A stretch of DNA of 7,142 nt from Klebsiella pneumoniae (GTDB lineage: Bacteria; Bacteroidota; Bacteroidia; Flavobacteriales; Flavobacteriaceae): NCBI GenBank assembly GCA_943325355.2, contig CALPPA020000082.1, forward strand, positions 1 to 7,142. Direction: 5' to 3'. Position numbers and translations under genes: made by a program. The notes below the pieces were generated by a model. The model searched no databases and was not told where the DNA came from. It saw only the letters and a program-made list of their open reading frames with translations. The stretch's first letter is position 1. The number at the start of each line of letters is the position of its first letter. This document shows positions 1 through 7,142 of this stretch, piece after piece.

Positions 1-70
1 AGCTTATATTTCCGATTAAATATGTGATATTTGCATAGTAAAAGTGATCTATTTCGATGATTTTTTGGCA

Positions 71-78
71 TATTTTTG
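71..78 (+). promoter_or_regulatory. Possible Bacteroidota-type -7 element (weak)
   Basis: TATTTTTG is an exact match to the TAnnTTTG -7 consensus of Bacteroidota primary sigma factor promoters. No good TTTG-like -33 element lies about 20 bases upstream; the nearest is TTTC at 53-56. In DNA this AT-rich the octamer will often occur by chance, and it lies almost 600 bases before the first start codon, so it is only a candidate. Confidence 0.15.
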
Positions 79-289
79 TTAAATGATTTTTAAAATACCT
101 CTAAACAAATATTTATATTTTATAATGATTAGGGTTTTTATAAATGTTCGCAAATTTAAAAAATGATAATTTTTTTTGTTTTAACCAGATGCAAAGCAGG
201 TAAATAACTAAATCATTGTTTAGTAAAAATTAGCAAATCGAGTAGAGTATTTTCTGCGAAAGCATGTGTTTAGCATCGAAAAGAAAGTT

Positions 290-297
290 TATTTTTG
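290..297 (+). promoter_or_regulatory. Possible Bacteroidota-type -7 element upstream of synthetase gene
   Basis: TATTTTTG matches TAnnTTTG exactly. A partial -33 match (TTTA at 269-272) lies 17 bases upstream. If used, transcription would start near 304, just before the inverted repeat at 311-345, giving a leader of about 365 bases ahead of the ATG at 671. The match is short and the background is AT-rich, so chance is a serious alternative. Closer to the gene I found only one-mismatch versions, for example TGAGTTTG at 599-606. Confidence 0.25.
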
Positions 298-310
298 ATT
301 TTCAAACAAC

Positions 311-345
311 GGATAGATAGTTTATTTACATAAAGTAAGTTATCC
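311..345. repeat. Imperfect inverted repeat / two-part hairpin
   Basis: GGATA (311-315) pairs with TATCC (341-345), and inside it TTTAT (321-325) pairs with ATAAA (330-334) around a four-base TTAC loop. The two stems are concentric and separated by internal loops of five and six bases. It is not followed by a T-run, so it does not look like an intrinsic terminator. It could be an operator or a leader hairpin, but the stems are short and mostly A/T, so chance cannot be excluded. Confidence 0.25.
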
Positions 346-670
346 CAATGGTGGTAGTTATTGACATTATAAGAATTTTAAAAAATACAAAAGTTTAGCA
401 CAAAAAAAAGAGTTAAATAGTCCATTTATAGGTTACTTTACCAGTTAAACCTTTGGTCTTTGTGCATTATATCTCAAAAAAGTTTATTGCATTATTTTAT
501 AAATTTTCTTATCCATTCAAAAATAGGTCATTCAACGATTTTTATAGCTTTATATGGATAATACAAGTATTAGTAAAATCTTTTTCATTTTTTTGTATTG
601 AGTTTGATATTATAAATAGCCTTCTAATAACCTAAAATAGAACATAAATTTAATTGTATTCTAAACTTAA

Positions 671-3600
671 ATGAAAAGCTCCAATAACAATAATATTGAA
701 TATGAAATAAGCGGCCTTAAAATGGCATATCCAAATAGCACAATTCATAGTCTTTTTAATGAGCAGGCGGAAATATATCCCAATTCAATAGCGCTGGAGT
801 TTGGAGATAGGCAAGTTACTTATGCAAAATTAAATATAATGTCTAATCAAATGGCAAATTATTTTTGGTCTCAAGGTTTGCGCCCTGGCCAATTTGTGGC
901 TGTTTCTTTAGATAGAACCCCGGAATTATCGGCTTCTTTGCTAGCAATTTTAAAATGTGGAGCTGCCTATTTACCATTAGATTCTAAATTTCCTAAAACA
1001 CGTTTAGAATTTATGCTCGAAGATTCTCAAGCCAGTTTTTTACTAACTTCGAGATCACTTTCAGCTTCATTACCATCACATTCAAATACAATATTGATCG
1101 ACGATTTATTGTCTTCAATTGACCAATATTCAGTCTTACCCATTTCAGTGGCGGTTTCGAATGAAGCAAATGTCTATATAATTTATACTTCTGGCTCCAC
1201 GGGCAAACCCAAAGGAGTAGCTGTAACTCATAAAAATTTTGTGAACTTAATTTACAGCATAGCCATTGAACCTGGGATAAATGTGGACGACAAATTATTA
1301 TCAATTACCACTATTTCATTTGATATTGCGTGTCTAGAATTATTTCTTCCTTTACTAAAAGGCGCAACAGTTGTTTTTGCTGATTACGAAACTACTCGCG
1401 ACGGACAACTCTTACTCAAACTTGTTCAGGAAAATGGAATAACTATTCTACAGGCCACACCAACTACTTGGCAAATGTTATTAGATTCTGGTTGGGAAAA
1501 CCGCCTAGCCATAAAAGCATTTTGCGGAGGCGAAGCAATGCCATTGAATCTTGCTCGTGATTTAATTGCAAGATGTAATTCCCTTTGGAATATGTATGGT
1601 CCAACAGAAACTACAATATATTCTATTATTAAACAAATTTATGCAGATGATGAATTAATTACAATTGGATTCCCCATTGCAAACACTCAAATTTATTTAT
1701 TAAATGAACAAGGCCAAGCAGCTGCATCTGGAACAATAGGAGAAATAGCTATTGGCGGAGATGGAGTTGCCTCAGGGTATTGGAAACGCCCAGAACTTAC
1801 AGCAGAAAAATTTATTCTAAATCCATTTTCGACAGAACTTAACTCCATACTTTATCGTACTGGAGACCTTGGTAGATTATTGCCAAATGGCGAAATACAA
1901 TGCTTAGGACGTATTGATAATCAAGTAAAAATAAGAGGACATCGGATAGAATTAGGTGAGATAGAAGCTGCATTAAATAGTATTTATGGCATAAAACAAT
2001 GTGCAGTAATTGTGAGTAATTATTTAGGAAATGAAGCTAAAATTGTAGCGTATTTAAAAACTTCGGAGCTAACAAAAGATGACAGGCAAATTCATAACAT
2101 TTTATCAAAAAGTTTGCCTGAAATTTTATTACCCTCAAAATATATTTGGCTAGATGAATTTCCAATAACGCCAAGTGGAAAAATTGACAAGAAAAGTTTA
2201 CCTACACCAGAATATGTTCGCCCAGATTCAGCACCACTTATAAGAAAACCTAGAACAATAATTGAAAAAGAAATTGCAAAAGTTTGGATCGAAGAGTTAA
2301 AGCTGCCAATTGTTGGTATAGACGATAACTTTTTTGAAATGGGTGGAACATCGTTCTTAACACAAAGAGTGGCCGCAATACTGAGAAAAAGTCTTAAAGA
2401 AAAAATACCAGTTGCCACTATATATCAATACCCAACCATTGCCAGCTTATCTGGATATTTGGCGACAAATAATAAATCGTTTAAAGTAATTGATCACTCC
2501 AAGAGAAAAGATGAAAAATTATCAACTGATGTCGCCATTATTGGTATGGCCGGAAGATTCCCTGGAGCAGCATCTATAGATGAACTATGGGATGTTTTGA
2601 AGCATGGAAAAGAGACGATTACCTTTTTTAAATCGAATGAAATTGATGTAAGCATCCCTAAATCAATACGAAATAATCCTCTTTATGTAGGAGCGCGAGG
2701 AATTATATCAACTGCTAATACATTTGATGCGGCTTTTTTTGGAATCAATCCTAAGTTAGCTGAAGTTATGGATCCTCAACAACGATTGTTTTTAGAGATT
2801 TCATGGGAGGCTCTTGAACAAGCTGGCTATTTGCCCAAACATTTTACTGGTCGAATAGGCGTTTACGCTGGCGCCGGAACAAATACCTACTACAAAAAAA
2901 ACATACTTACTAATGATGAAATTTTAGATCATGTAGGGTATCTAAATGCAGAAACTGTAAACGAAAAAGATTATATATCCACAAGAACTTCGTATCACTT
3001 AAACTTAAAAGGGCCTGCTGTAAGTATTCATTCTGCATGTTCAACTTCACTACTTGCCATTGCAGAGGCTGTGCAAGCTATTAGAAATGGGCAATGCGAT
3101 ATCGCACTTGCGGGAGCATCCAGTGTAACTGCACCAATTTTTAGTGGACATCTTTACGAAGAGGGATCCATGTTAAGCTCAAATGGTCATTGTCGTGCGT
3201 TTGACGCAGCGGGAAAGGGAACTGTATTTAGTGATGGAGCTGGAGTTGTACTCCTAAAAAGTTTGGAAAGCGCCATCAATGATGGTGACAAAATATATGG
3301 AATAATCAAAGGGGTAGGAATTTCGAATGATGGAGGCAACAAGGGAAGTTTTACTGCTCCAAGTGCCATAGGACAAGCGGCTGCTATTAGCGAAGCTCTC
3401 TATGATGCAAAAGTTACACCAGATTCTATAAGTTATGTTGAAACTCATGGAACTGCCACACCCATAGGCGACCCTATTGAGATTGAAGGACTAAAAATGG
3501 CTTATGGAAATCAACCTAAAAACGGTTATTGTGCCATAGGATCCATAAAAACTAATATGGGACATCTTACTGCAGCAGCTGGTGTAGCAGGATTGATTAA

Positions 3601-5908
3601 AACAATCTTGGCAATGAATAATAAACTTTTGCCTGCCTCACTGGGTTTTGACAGACCTAATCCAGCCATCGATTTTGAAAACAGTCCATTTTTTGTAAAT
3701 GCTAAATTAAGCGATTGGCATTCCAATACGCCTTTACGTGCTGGTGTAAGTTCGTTTGGAGTTGGTGGCACTAATGTGCATATAATTGTTGAAGAATATC
3801 CTATTCAGCAAAAAGTTTCAGGCTCAAGTCGGCCACTACAATTATTAATGTGGTCAGCCAAATCTGAAAATAGCTTAAAAGGATATGCAATTGAATTAGG
3901 TAAATTTGTTCAATCAAAACCCGATGCCCAATTGGCAGACATCGCCTTTTCATTAAATAAAACACGTGACACTTTTGCTCATAGAAGCTTCCTTTTATCC
4001 AGCAACGGTATTGAAGCTAGTCAAGAATTACTCTCCAATGAAAAGAATACTGTAAAAACTTCTGTATTAAAAGTGGCTCCGAACGAAATAGTATTTCTTT
4101 TCCCTGGACAAGGAGCTCAATTTTCTCAAATGGGTATAAATCTCTACAAATACGAAAAAGTTTATAAAGATGCTATAGATATATGTGCTGATTTTTTATT
4201 AGAAAAATTTAAATTAGACATTCGGGATATTTTATATCCTGAAATAGTGACTCCTGAAACGGAAGCAAAATTGAAAGATACTCGTTTTACCCAGCCAGCA
4301 TTATTTGTGACTGAATACGCTTTAGCTCAACTTTGGTTAAGCTGGGGAATTAAGCCCACGGCATTCTGCGGTCACAGTATTGGCGAATTCGTAGCTGCTC
4401 ATTTAGCGGGGGTATTTAATTTACAAGATGCATTACACTTAATTGCTATCAGAGGTCGTTTGGTAAGCGAACTTCCCGGAGGCAGTATGTTATCTGTAAG
4501 GCTTGCAGAAGATAAATTAAAAGATATTCTTCCAGAGAACCTGTCGATAGCGGCTATAAATTCTAATGCTATGTGCGTTGTTTCGGGCGAAGACGAAATA
4601 ATTGAAAAATTTTCAAAATCATTAGAAGAGTTAGAAATTGCAAACAAACTGTTATTTACCAGCCATGCATTTCATTCAACGATGATGAACCCCATTTTGG
4701 ATATATTCGAAGAAGAAGTAAAAAAAATACAATTAAATAAGCCTATTTTGCCAATAGTTTCAACTGTGACTGGCACATGGATCCTTGATGATGAAGCCAT
4801 TGATACAAAATATTGGGCCAACCATTTGAGAAATACTGTTCGATTTGCAGATGCTGCAAATACATTATTAACATTAGAAGATGTTATCTTTTTAGAAGTG
4901 GGGCCTGGACTTACATTAACTACATTAACAAAACAACAAGGAGCAGGAAAAATAATTCCTGCCTATACCAGTTTACTCTTGCCTAAAAATCAAGAAACCG
5001 AGTACAATACGATTCTCAATTCAGTGGGTGAACTTTGGCTTAAAGGAATTGATGTTGATTGGAATTCATTTTATCATCAACAACAAAGATTAAAAATCGA
5101 TTTGCCAAGTTATGTTTTTGACAGAAAACTATGTTGGATAGAACCTATAAATGTAGAAAAAAAACTTGTAATTTCAGACCTGTTCTCAGTTTCTGATATA
5201 CCATTAGTATCAACAAGTATAGATGAATATAGTTCAAAAACGAAAGATTCAAAAAGAAATATAATACTTTTCAAGATTTCAGAAATCATAAAAAATGTAT
5301 CAGGCTTAATTTATGAATTTGATAGAGTTTCTAATACTTTTCTAGAATTAGGTTTAGATTCATTAGCCCTAACTCAATTAGCAGGTAGATTAAAAAAAGA
5401 GTTTGATTTACCCATCTCTTTTAGACAACTAAATGAAGCATTTAGCTCGCCTTCTCTATTAGCCGATTACATAATTAGTACTATTGCAGAAGTAACTCTA
5501 ATTGATATTACCAAAGAAGAGGAAAAGATATTGAACAAAAACAATGAATCTTTATCTTCAGAGAACTCTATCCAGTTTTCGTCAAATCAAGATCAAATGA
5601 CTTTGGAGCAAATTATTGAACAAATTCATCTTTTGAGTCAAAAAAAGGACCTATTACAAAGCCAACAAAATAATTTGATAAATGAAACTTTTTCAAGTGA
5701 AGGTTTAAAAACAGAAACCTATGTTCCAATTAATTTGAAGAATGAAATTGAAGGAAATAGTGTCAGTAAACCCGAAAAAATAGAGAAAGTAATGGTAGGT
5801 GAATCTCCAGTTCCAGGAGCAAAATTAGGTCGAGATGAAGATGGAAATCCAGCTTGGTTTATCGAAGACTCAAATAAAAAGGGGGAGTATATTAAAATTA
5901 ATTTATAA
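671..5908 (+). CDS. Hybrid NRPS/type I PKS, A-PCP-KS-AT-ACP, probable starter synthase
   Basis: This 1745-residue cytoplasmic megasynthase activates an amino acid and extends it once with a malonyl unit. The A domain spans about 26-515: AYLPLD near 99-104, YTSGSTGKPKG 172-182, YGPTETT 309-315, YRTGDL 395-400, and the PSGKID catalytic lysine at K504. The PCP spans about 530-605, with MGGTS and phosphopantetheine Ser561. The KS spans about 618-1045, with ACSTS Cys790, His926 (ETHGTA) and His965 (NMGH), a complete triad. The AT spans about 1140-1440: GQGAQ 1146-1150, GHSIGE Ser1236, and HAFHS His1335, the malonyl-CoA type. A post-AT linker of the YxFxR type lies near 1481-1485. The ACP spans about 1505-1590, with LGLDSL Ser1564. 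A 150-residue tail contains a predicted coiled coil (1643-1670) and a linker motif (1714-1731). There is no N-terminal C domain and no KR, DH, ER or thioesterase. An in-frame TAA immediately before the ATG fixes the longest start; M18 (722) is an alternative that would still spare the A domain. All active-site residues I checked are present, so the gene looks functional. The A-domain pocket points to glycine. A second NRPS gene follows 81 bases downstream on the same strand. Confidence 0.96.
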   Translation: MKSSNNNNIEYEISGLKMAYPNSTIHSLFNEQAEIYPNSIALEFGDRQVTYAKLNIMSNQMANYFWSQGLRPGQFVAVSLDRTPELSASLLAILKCGAAYLPLDSKFPKTRLEFMLEDSQASFLLTSRSLSASLPSHSNTILIDDLLSSIDQYSVLPISVAVSNEANVYIIYTSGSTGKPKGVAVTHKNFVNLIYSIAIEPGINVDDKLLSITTISFDIACLELFLPLLKGATVVFADYETTRDGQLLLKLVQENGITILQATPTTWQMLLDSGWENRLAIKAFCGGEAMPLNLARDLIARCNSLWNMYGPTETTIYSIIKQIYADDELITIGFPIANTQIYLLNEQGQAAASGTIGEIAIGGDGVASGYWKRPELTAEKFILNPFSTELNSILYRTGDLGRLLPNGEIQCLGRIDNQVKIRGHRIELGEIEAALNSIYGIKQCAVIVSNYLGNEAKIVAYLKTSELTKDDRQIHNILSKSLPEILLPSKYIWLDEFPITPSGKIDKKSLPTPEYVRPDSAPLIRKPRTIIEKEIAKVWIEELKLPIVGIDDNFFEMGGTSFLTQRVAAILRKSLKEKIPVATIYQYPTIASLSGYLATNNKSFKVIDHSKRKDEKLSTDVAIIGMAGRFPGAASIDELWDVLKHGKETITFFKSNEIDVSIPKSIRNNPLYVGARGIISTANTFDAAFFGINPKLAEVMDPQQRLFLEISWEALEQAGYLPKHFTGRIGVYAGAGTNTYYKKNILTNDEILDHVGYLNAETVNEKDYISTRTSYHLNLKGPAVSIHSACSTSLLAIAEAVQAIRNGQCDIALAGASSVTAPIFSGHLYEEGSMLSSNGHCRAFDAAGKGTVFSDGAGVVLLKSLESAINDGDKIYGIIKGVGISNDGGNKGSFTAPSAIGQAAAISEALYDAKVTPDSISYVETHGTATPIGDPIEIEGLKMAYGNQPKNGYCAIGSIKTNMGHLTAAAGVAGLIKTILAMNNKLLPASLGFDRPNPAIDFENSPFFVNAKLSDWHSNTPLRAGVSSFGVGGTNVHIIVEEYPIQQKVSGSSRPLQLLMWSAKSENSLKGYAIELGKFVQSKPDAQLADIAFSLNKTRDTFAHRSFLLSSNGIEASQELLSNEKNTVKTSVLKVAPNEIVFLFPGQGAQFSQMGINLYKYEKVYKDAIDICADFLLEKFKLDIRDILYPEIVTPETEAKLKDTRFTQPALFVTEYALAQLWLSWGIKPTAFCGHSIGEFVAAHLAGVFNLQDALHLIAIRGRLVSELPGGSMLSVRLAEDKLKDILPENLSIAAINSNAMCVVSGEDEIIEKFSKSLEELEIANKLLFTSHAFHSTMMNPILDIFEEEVKKIQLNKPILPIVSTVTGTWILDDEAIDTKYWANHLRNTVRFADAANTLLTLEDVIFLEVGPGLTLTTLTKQQGAGKIIPAYTSLLLPKNQETEYNTILNSVGELWLKGIDVDWNSFYHQQQRLKIDLPSYVFDRKLCWIEPINVEKKLVISDLFSVSDIPLVSTSIDEYSSKTKDSKRNIILFKISEIIKNVSGLIYEFDRVSNTFLELGLDSLALTQLAGRLKKEFDLPISFRQLNEAFSSPSLLADYIISTIAEVTLIDITKEEEKILNKNNESLSSENSIQFSSNQDQMTLEQIIEQIHLLSQKKDLLQSQQNNLINETFSSEGLKTETYVPINLKNEIEGNSVSKPEKIEKVMVGESPVPGAKLGRDEDGNPAWFIEDSNKKGEYIKINL

Positions 5909-5989
5909 AAAAATACAATTTAACAACAGTGTTGGTAAAAAAAACATAACTATTTACAATTTTTAATTCCTTGAGATAAAAAATATAAA
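5909..5989. other. Intergenic gap within a probable operon
   Basis: These 81 AT-rich bases separate the two synthetase genes. The small hairpin CAAC-AGT-GTTG (5924-5934) is followed by A's rather than T's, so I see no intrinsic terminator. No clear TAnnTTTG promoter element or Shine-Dalgarno sequence is present. Co-transcription of the two genes is the simplest reading. The two genes happen to be in the same frame, but several stops lie between them (TAA 5921-5923, TGA 5972-5974), so this is a true gene boundary and not a single stop-codon error. Confidence 0.6.
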
Positions 5990-7142
5990 ATGAACAATTT
6001 AGAAGAAAGCCCAAAATTTAATCCATTTGCAGGTCCAGAAATAGAAAAAGCTATTTATACTACAAAATCACAATCGGAAATATGGACTTCTTGTTCTTTC
6101 GGCGGAAATGATGCCAACAGAGCATATAACCTTTCTTTTACAATAGATTTTGATGGCTTGTTGAATACTCCAGCAATGGAATTAGCTATTCAAACTTTAG
6201 TTAATCGCCACGAGTCACTTCGCGCCACTTTTAGTACAGATGGTGTTTATATGTCTATTATCAAAGAGCTATCTATAGGAATTAGCAAACTGAATTTATC
6301 CAATTTGGATGAAGAGTCGCAAAATGGCGCATTAGAGCAATATAAAAAAGAAGATGCTAATTATTTATTTGACCTCGTTAATGGACCTTTGATTAAAGTT
6401 GGTTTAATTACCTTTTCTGAAGTTAAACATAGTTTAATAATAACAGCACACCATATCATTTGTGATGGTTGGTCTGTAGGTGTTATATTACAAGAATTAG
6501 GGATAATTTATTCTGCGATAGTGGAAAACAAAACACCTTTACTGGCAGAATCAATAGCTTTTAGTTCGTATGCAAATGAGGAACAATTATTTTCGAATAG
6601 TAATGAGTACAAAGAAGTAGAAAAGTATTGGATCAACATGTACGGGGAAAATATTCCTGTAGTTAATCTTCCTACAGATAATCCAAGACCATCGTTACGA
6701 ACTTATGAAAGTGGTCGTTTAGATTTTACTTTAGATTCAAATCTTTCAGTATCTATTAAAAAAACAGGCTTAAGTGTAGGTGCCAGTTTTGTTACCACTT
6801 TATTAGCAGGTTTTGAAGTATTTTTATATCAAGTAACTGGTCAGAATGATTTAGTTGTAGGTGTTCCTTCTGCTGCACAACCTGCGAATGGTATGGATAA
6901 TCTAATAGGCCATTGCGTAAATTTATTACCTTTAAGAAGTAATCCTAAGCCTAATATCAGTTTTACAGACTATTTAAAAAAACGTAAAACAGAACTTTTT
7001 GATGCTGATGATCATAAACATCTTAGCTTTGGTCATCTTATACAAAAACTCAATGTACCCCGCGATCCATCAAGAATACCACTTGTGCCAATTACTTTTA
7101 ATGTTGATCTTGGGATGACAGATAGAGTCGCTTTTTATAATA
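5990..7142 (+). CDS. NRPS, N-terminal condensation domain (3' end outside window)
   Basis: The open frame starts at ATG 5990, with an in-frame TGA at 5972-5974 upstream, and runs off the window after 384 codons. The visible part is most of one condensation domain, which forms the amide bond between the upstream acyl chain and a downstream aminoacyl-PCP. Core motifs in order: KSQSEIW (26-32, C1), RHESLRATF (73-81, C2), the catalytic HHIICDGW (His154, His155, Asp159, Gly160; C3), IGHCVNLLPLR (306-316, C5) and RDPSRIPL (358-365, C7). The catalytic histidine motif is intact. The first 32 residues, with NPFAGPEIE followed by a C1 motif ending in EIW instead of the usual RLW/RMW, look like C domains that follow PKS modules in hybrid synthases, which fits the KS-AT-ACP protein encoded just upstream. 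Later domains (A, PCP and others) are expected but cannot be seen here. The start follows an A-rich stretch without a Shine-Dalgarno sequence. The gene is probably in one operon with the upstream synthase. Confidence 0.95.
   Translation, partial: MNNLEESPKFNPFAGPEIEKAIYTTKSQSEIWTSCSFGGNDANRAYNLSFTIDFDGLLNTPAMELAIQTLVNRHESLRATFSTDGVYMSIIKELSIGISKLNLSNLDEESQNGALEQYKKEDANYLFDLVNGPLIKVGLITFSEVKHSLIITAHHIICDGWSVGVILQELGIIYSAIVENKTPLLAESIAFSSYANEEQLFSNSNEYKEVEKYWINMYGENIPVVNLPTDNPRPSLRTYESGRLDFTLDSNLSVSIKKTGLSVGASFVTTLLAGFEVFLYQVTGQNDLVVGVPSAAQPANGMDNLIGHCVNLLPLRSNPKPNISFTDYLKKRKTELFDADDHKHLSFGHLIQKLNVPRDPSRIPLVPITFNVDLGMTDRVAFYN

Larger units (their letters stand above)
1..670. other. AT-rich non-coding upstream region
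   Basis: I see no supportable gene in these 670 bases. All forward frames are broken by frequent stops. The longest forward reading, about 60 codons from a TTG at 453, is rich in Phe, Tyr, Ile, Lys and Ser, as expected of random AT-rich DNA, and has no recognisable motif. An in-frame TAA sits directly before the ATG at 671, so the synthetase gene cannot extend into this region. There is no tRNA-like structure, CRISPR repeat or insertion-sequence end. The stretch is long for a space before an operon and probably contains the promoter of the synthetase genes. Candidate promoter motifs and one inverted repeat are listed separately, all at low confidence. Confidence 0.7.

Noticed and set aside
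361..366. TTGACA, a perfect match to the enterobacterial -35 box
   Set aside because: No matching -10 element follows at 16-18 bases, and this class of promoter is not the one used by Bacteroidota primary sigma factors.
453..635. 60-codon forward open frame starting at TTG
   Set aside because: It has a weak start codon, no ribosome-binding context and a composition (Phe, Tyr, Ile, Lys, Ser) typical of random AT-rich DNA, with no recognisable motif.
1011..4647. Several minus-strand open frames of about 60-108 codons
   Set aside because: All lie inside the plus-strand synthase, whose frame is fixed by many conserved motifs. They are antisense shadows with no features of their own.
671..5908. 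Disrupted or inactive domain in the synthase
   Set aside because: Key residues of all five domains are present (K504, S561, C790/H926/H965, S1236/H1335, S1564) and the frame is uninterrupted.
5924..5934. Small hairpin CAAC-AGT-GTTG between the two genes, considered as a terminator
   Set aside because: It has a four-base stem and is followed by A's rather than T's on the plus strand, so it does not fit an intrinsic terminator.
5906..5990. Possible sequencing error or stop mutation splitting one long gene, since both genes are in the same frame
   Set aside because: The gap contains more than one in-frame stop (for example 5921-5923 and 5972-5974) and has AT-rich non-coding composition, and the second gene has its own plausible ATG. 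It is treated as a real boundary.

Overview
The window is AT-rich, both genes start without a visible Shine-Dalgarno sequence and instead follow A/T-rich stretches, and the codons are strongly A/T-ending. This suggests a member of the Bacteroidota (flavobacterial, cytophagal or chitinophagal type). That assignment is an inference from composition and translation-start style; no rRNA or other taxonomic marker is present.

Layout: (1) 1-670 is a long AT-rich stretch with no convincing gene. It holds only weak promoter-like motifs and one imperfect inverted repeat, and is best read as the upstream/leader region of the biosynthetic operon. (2) 671-5908 encodes a 1745-residue hybrid non-ribosomal peptide synthetase / type I polyketide synthase with domain order A-PCP-KS-AT-ACP and a C-terminal docking-like tail. 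(3) 5909-5989 is an 81-base gap with no terminator. (4) From 5990 to the end of the window runs the 5' part of a second NRPS gene; the visible 384 residues are most of a condensation (C) domain. The protein continues past the window.

How the genes work together (inference from domain order): the first protein appears to be a starter. Its A domain, whose binding-pocket code resembles published glycine codes, would load the amino acid on the PCP. The KS and the malonyl-type AT would add two carbons. With no KR, DH or ER, the beta-keto group would stay, leaving a 4-amino-3-oxobutanoyl-type chain on the ACP if glycine is loaded. The C domain of the second protein would then join this chain to the next amino acid. 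The linker sequences on both sides of the gene boundary look like the single continuous linker that joins PKS ACPs to hybrid-type C domains in other synthases, so the two proteins probably meet directly. I do not recognise the product or the cluster, and no gene symbol is assigned.
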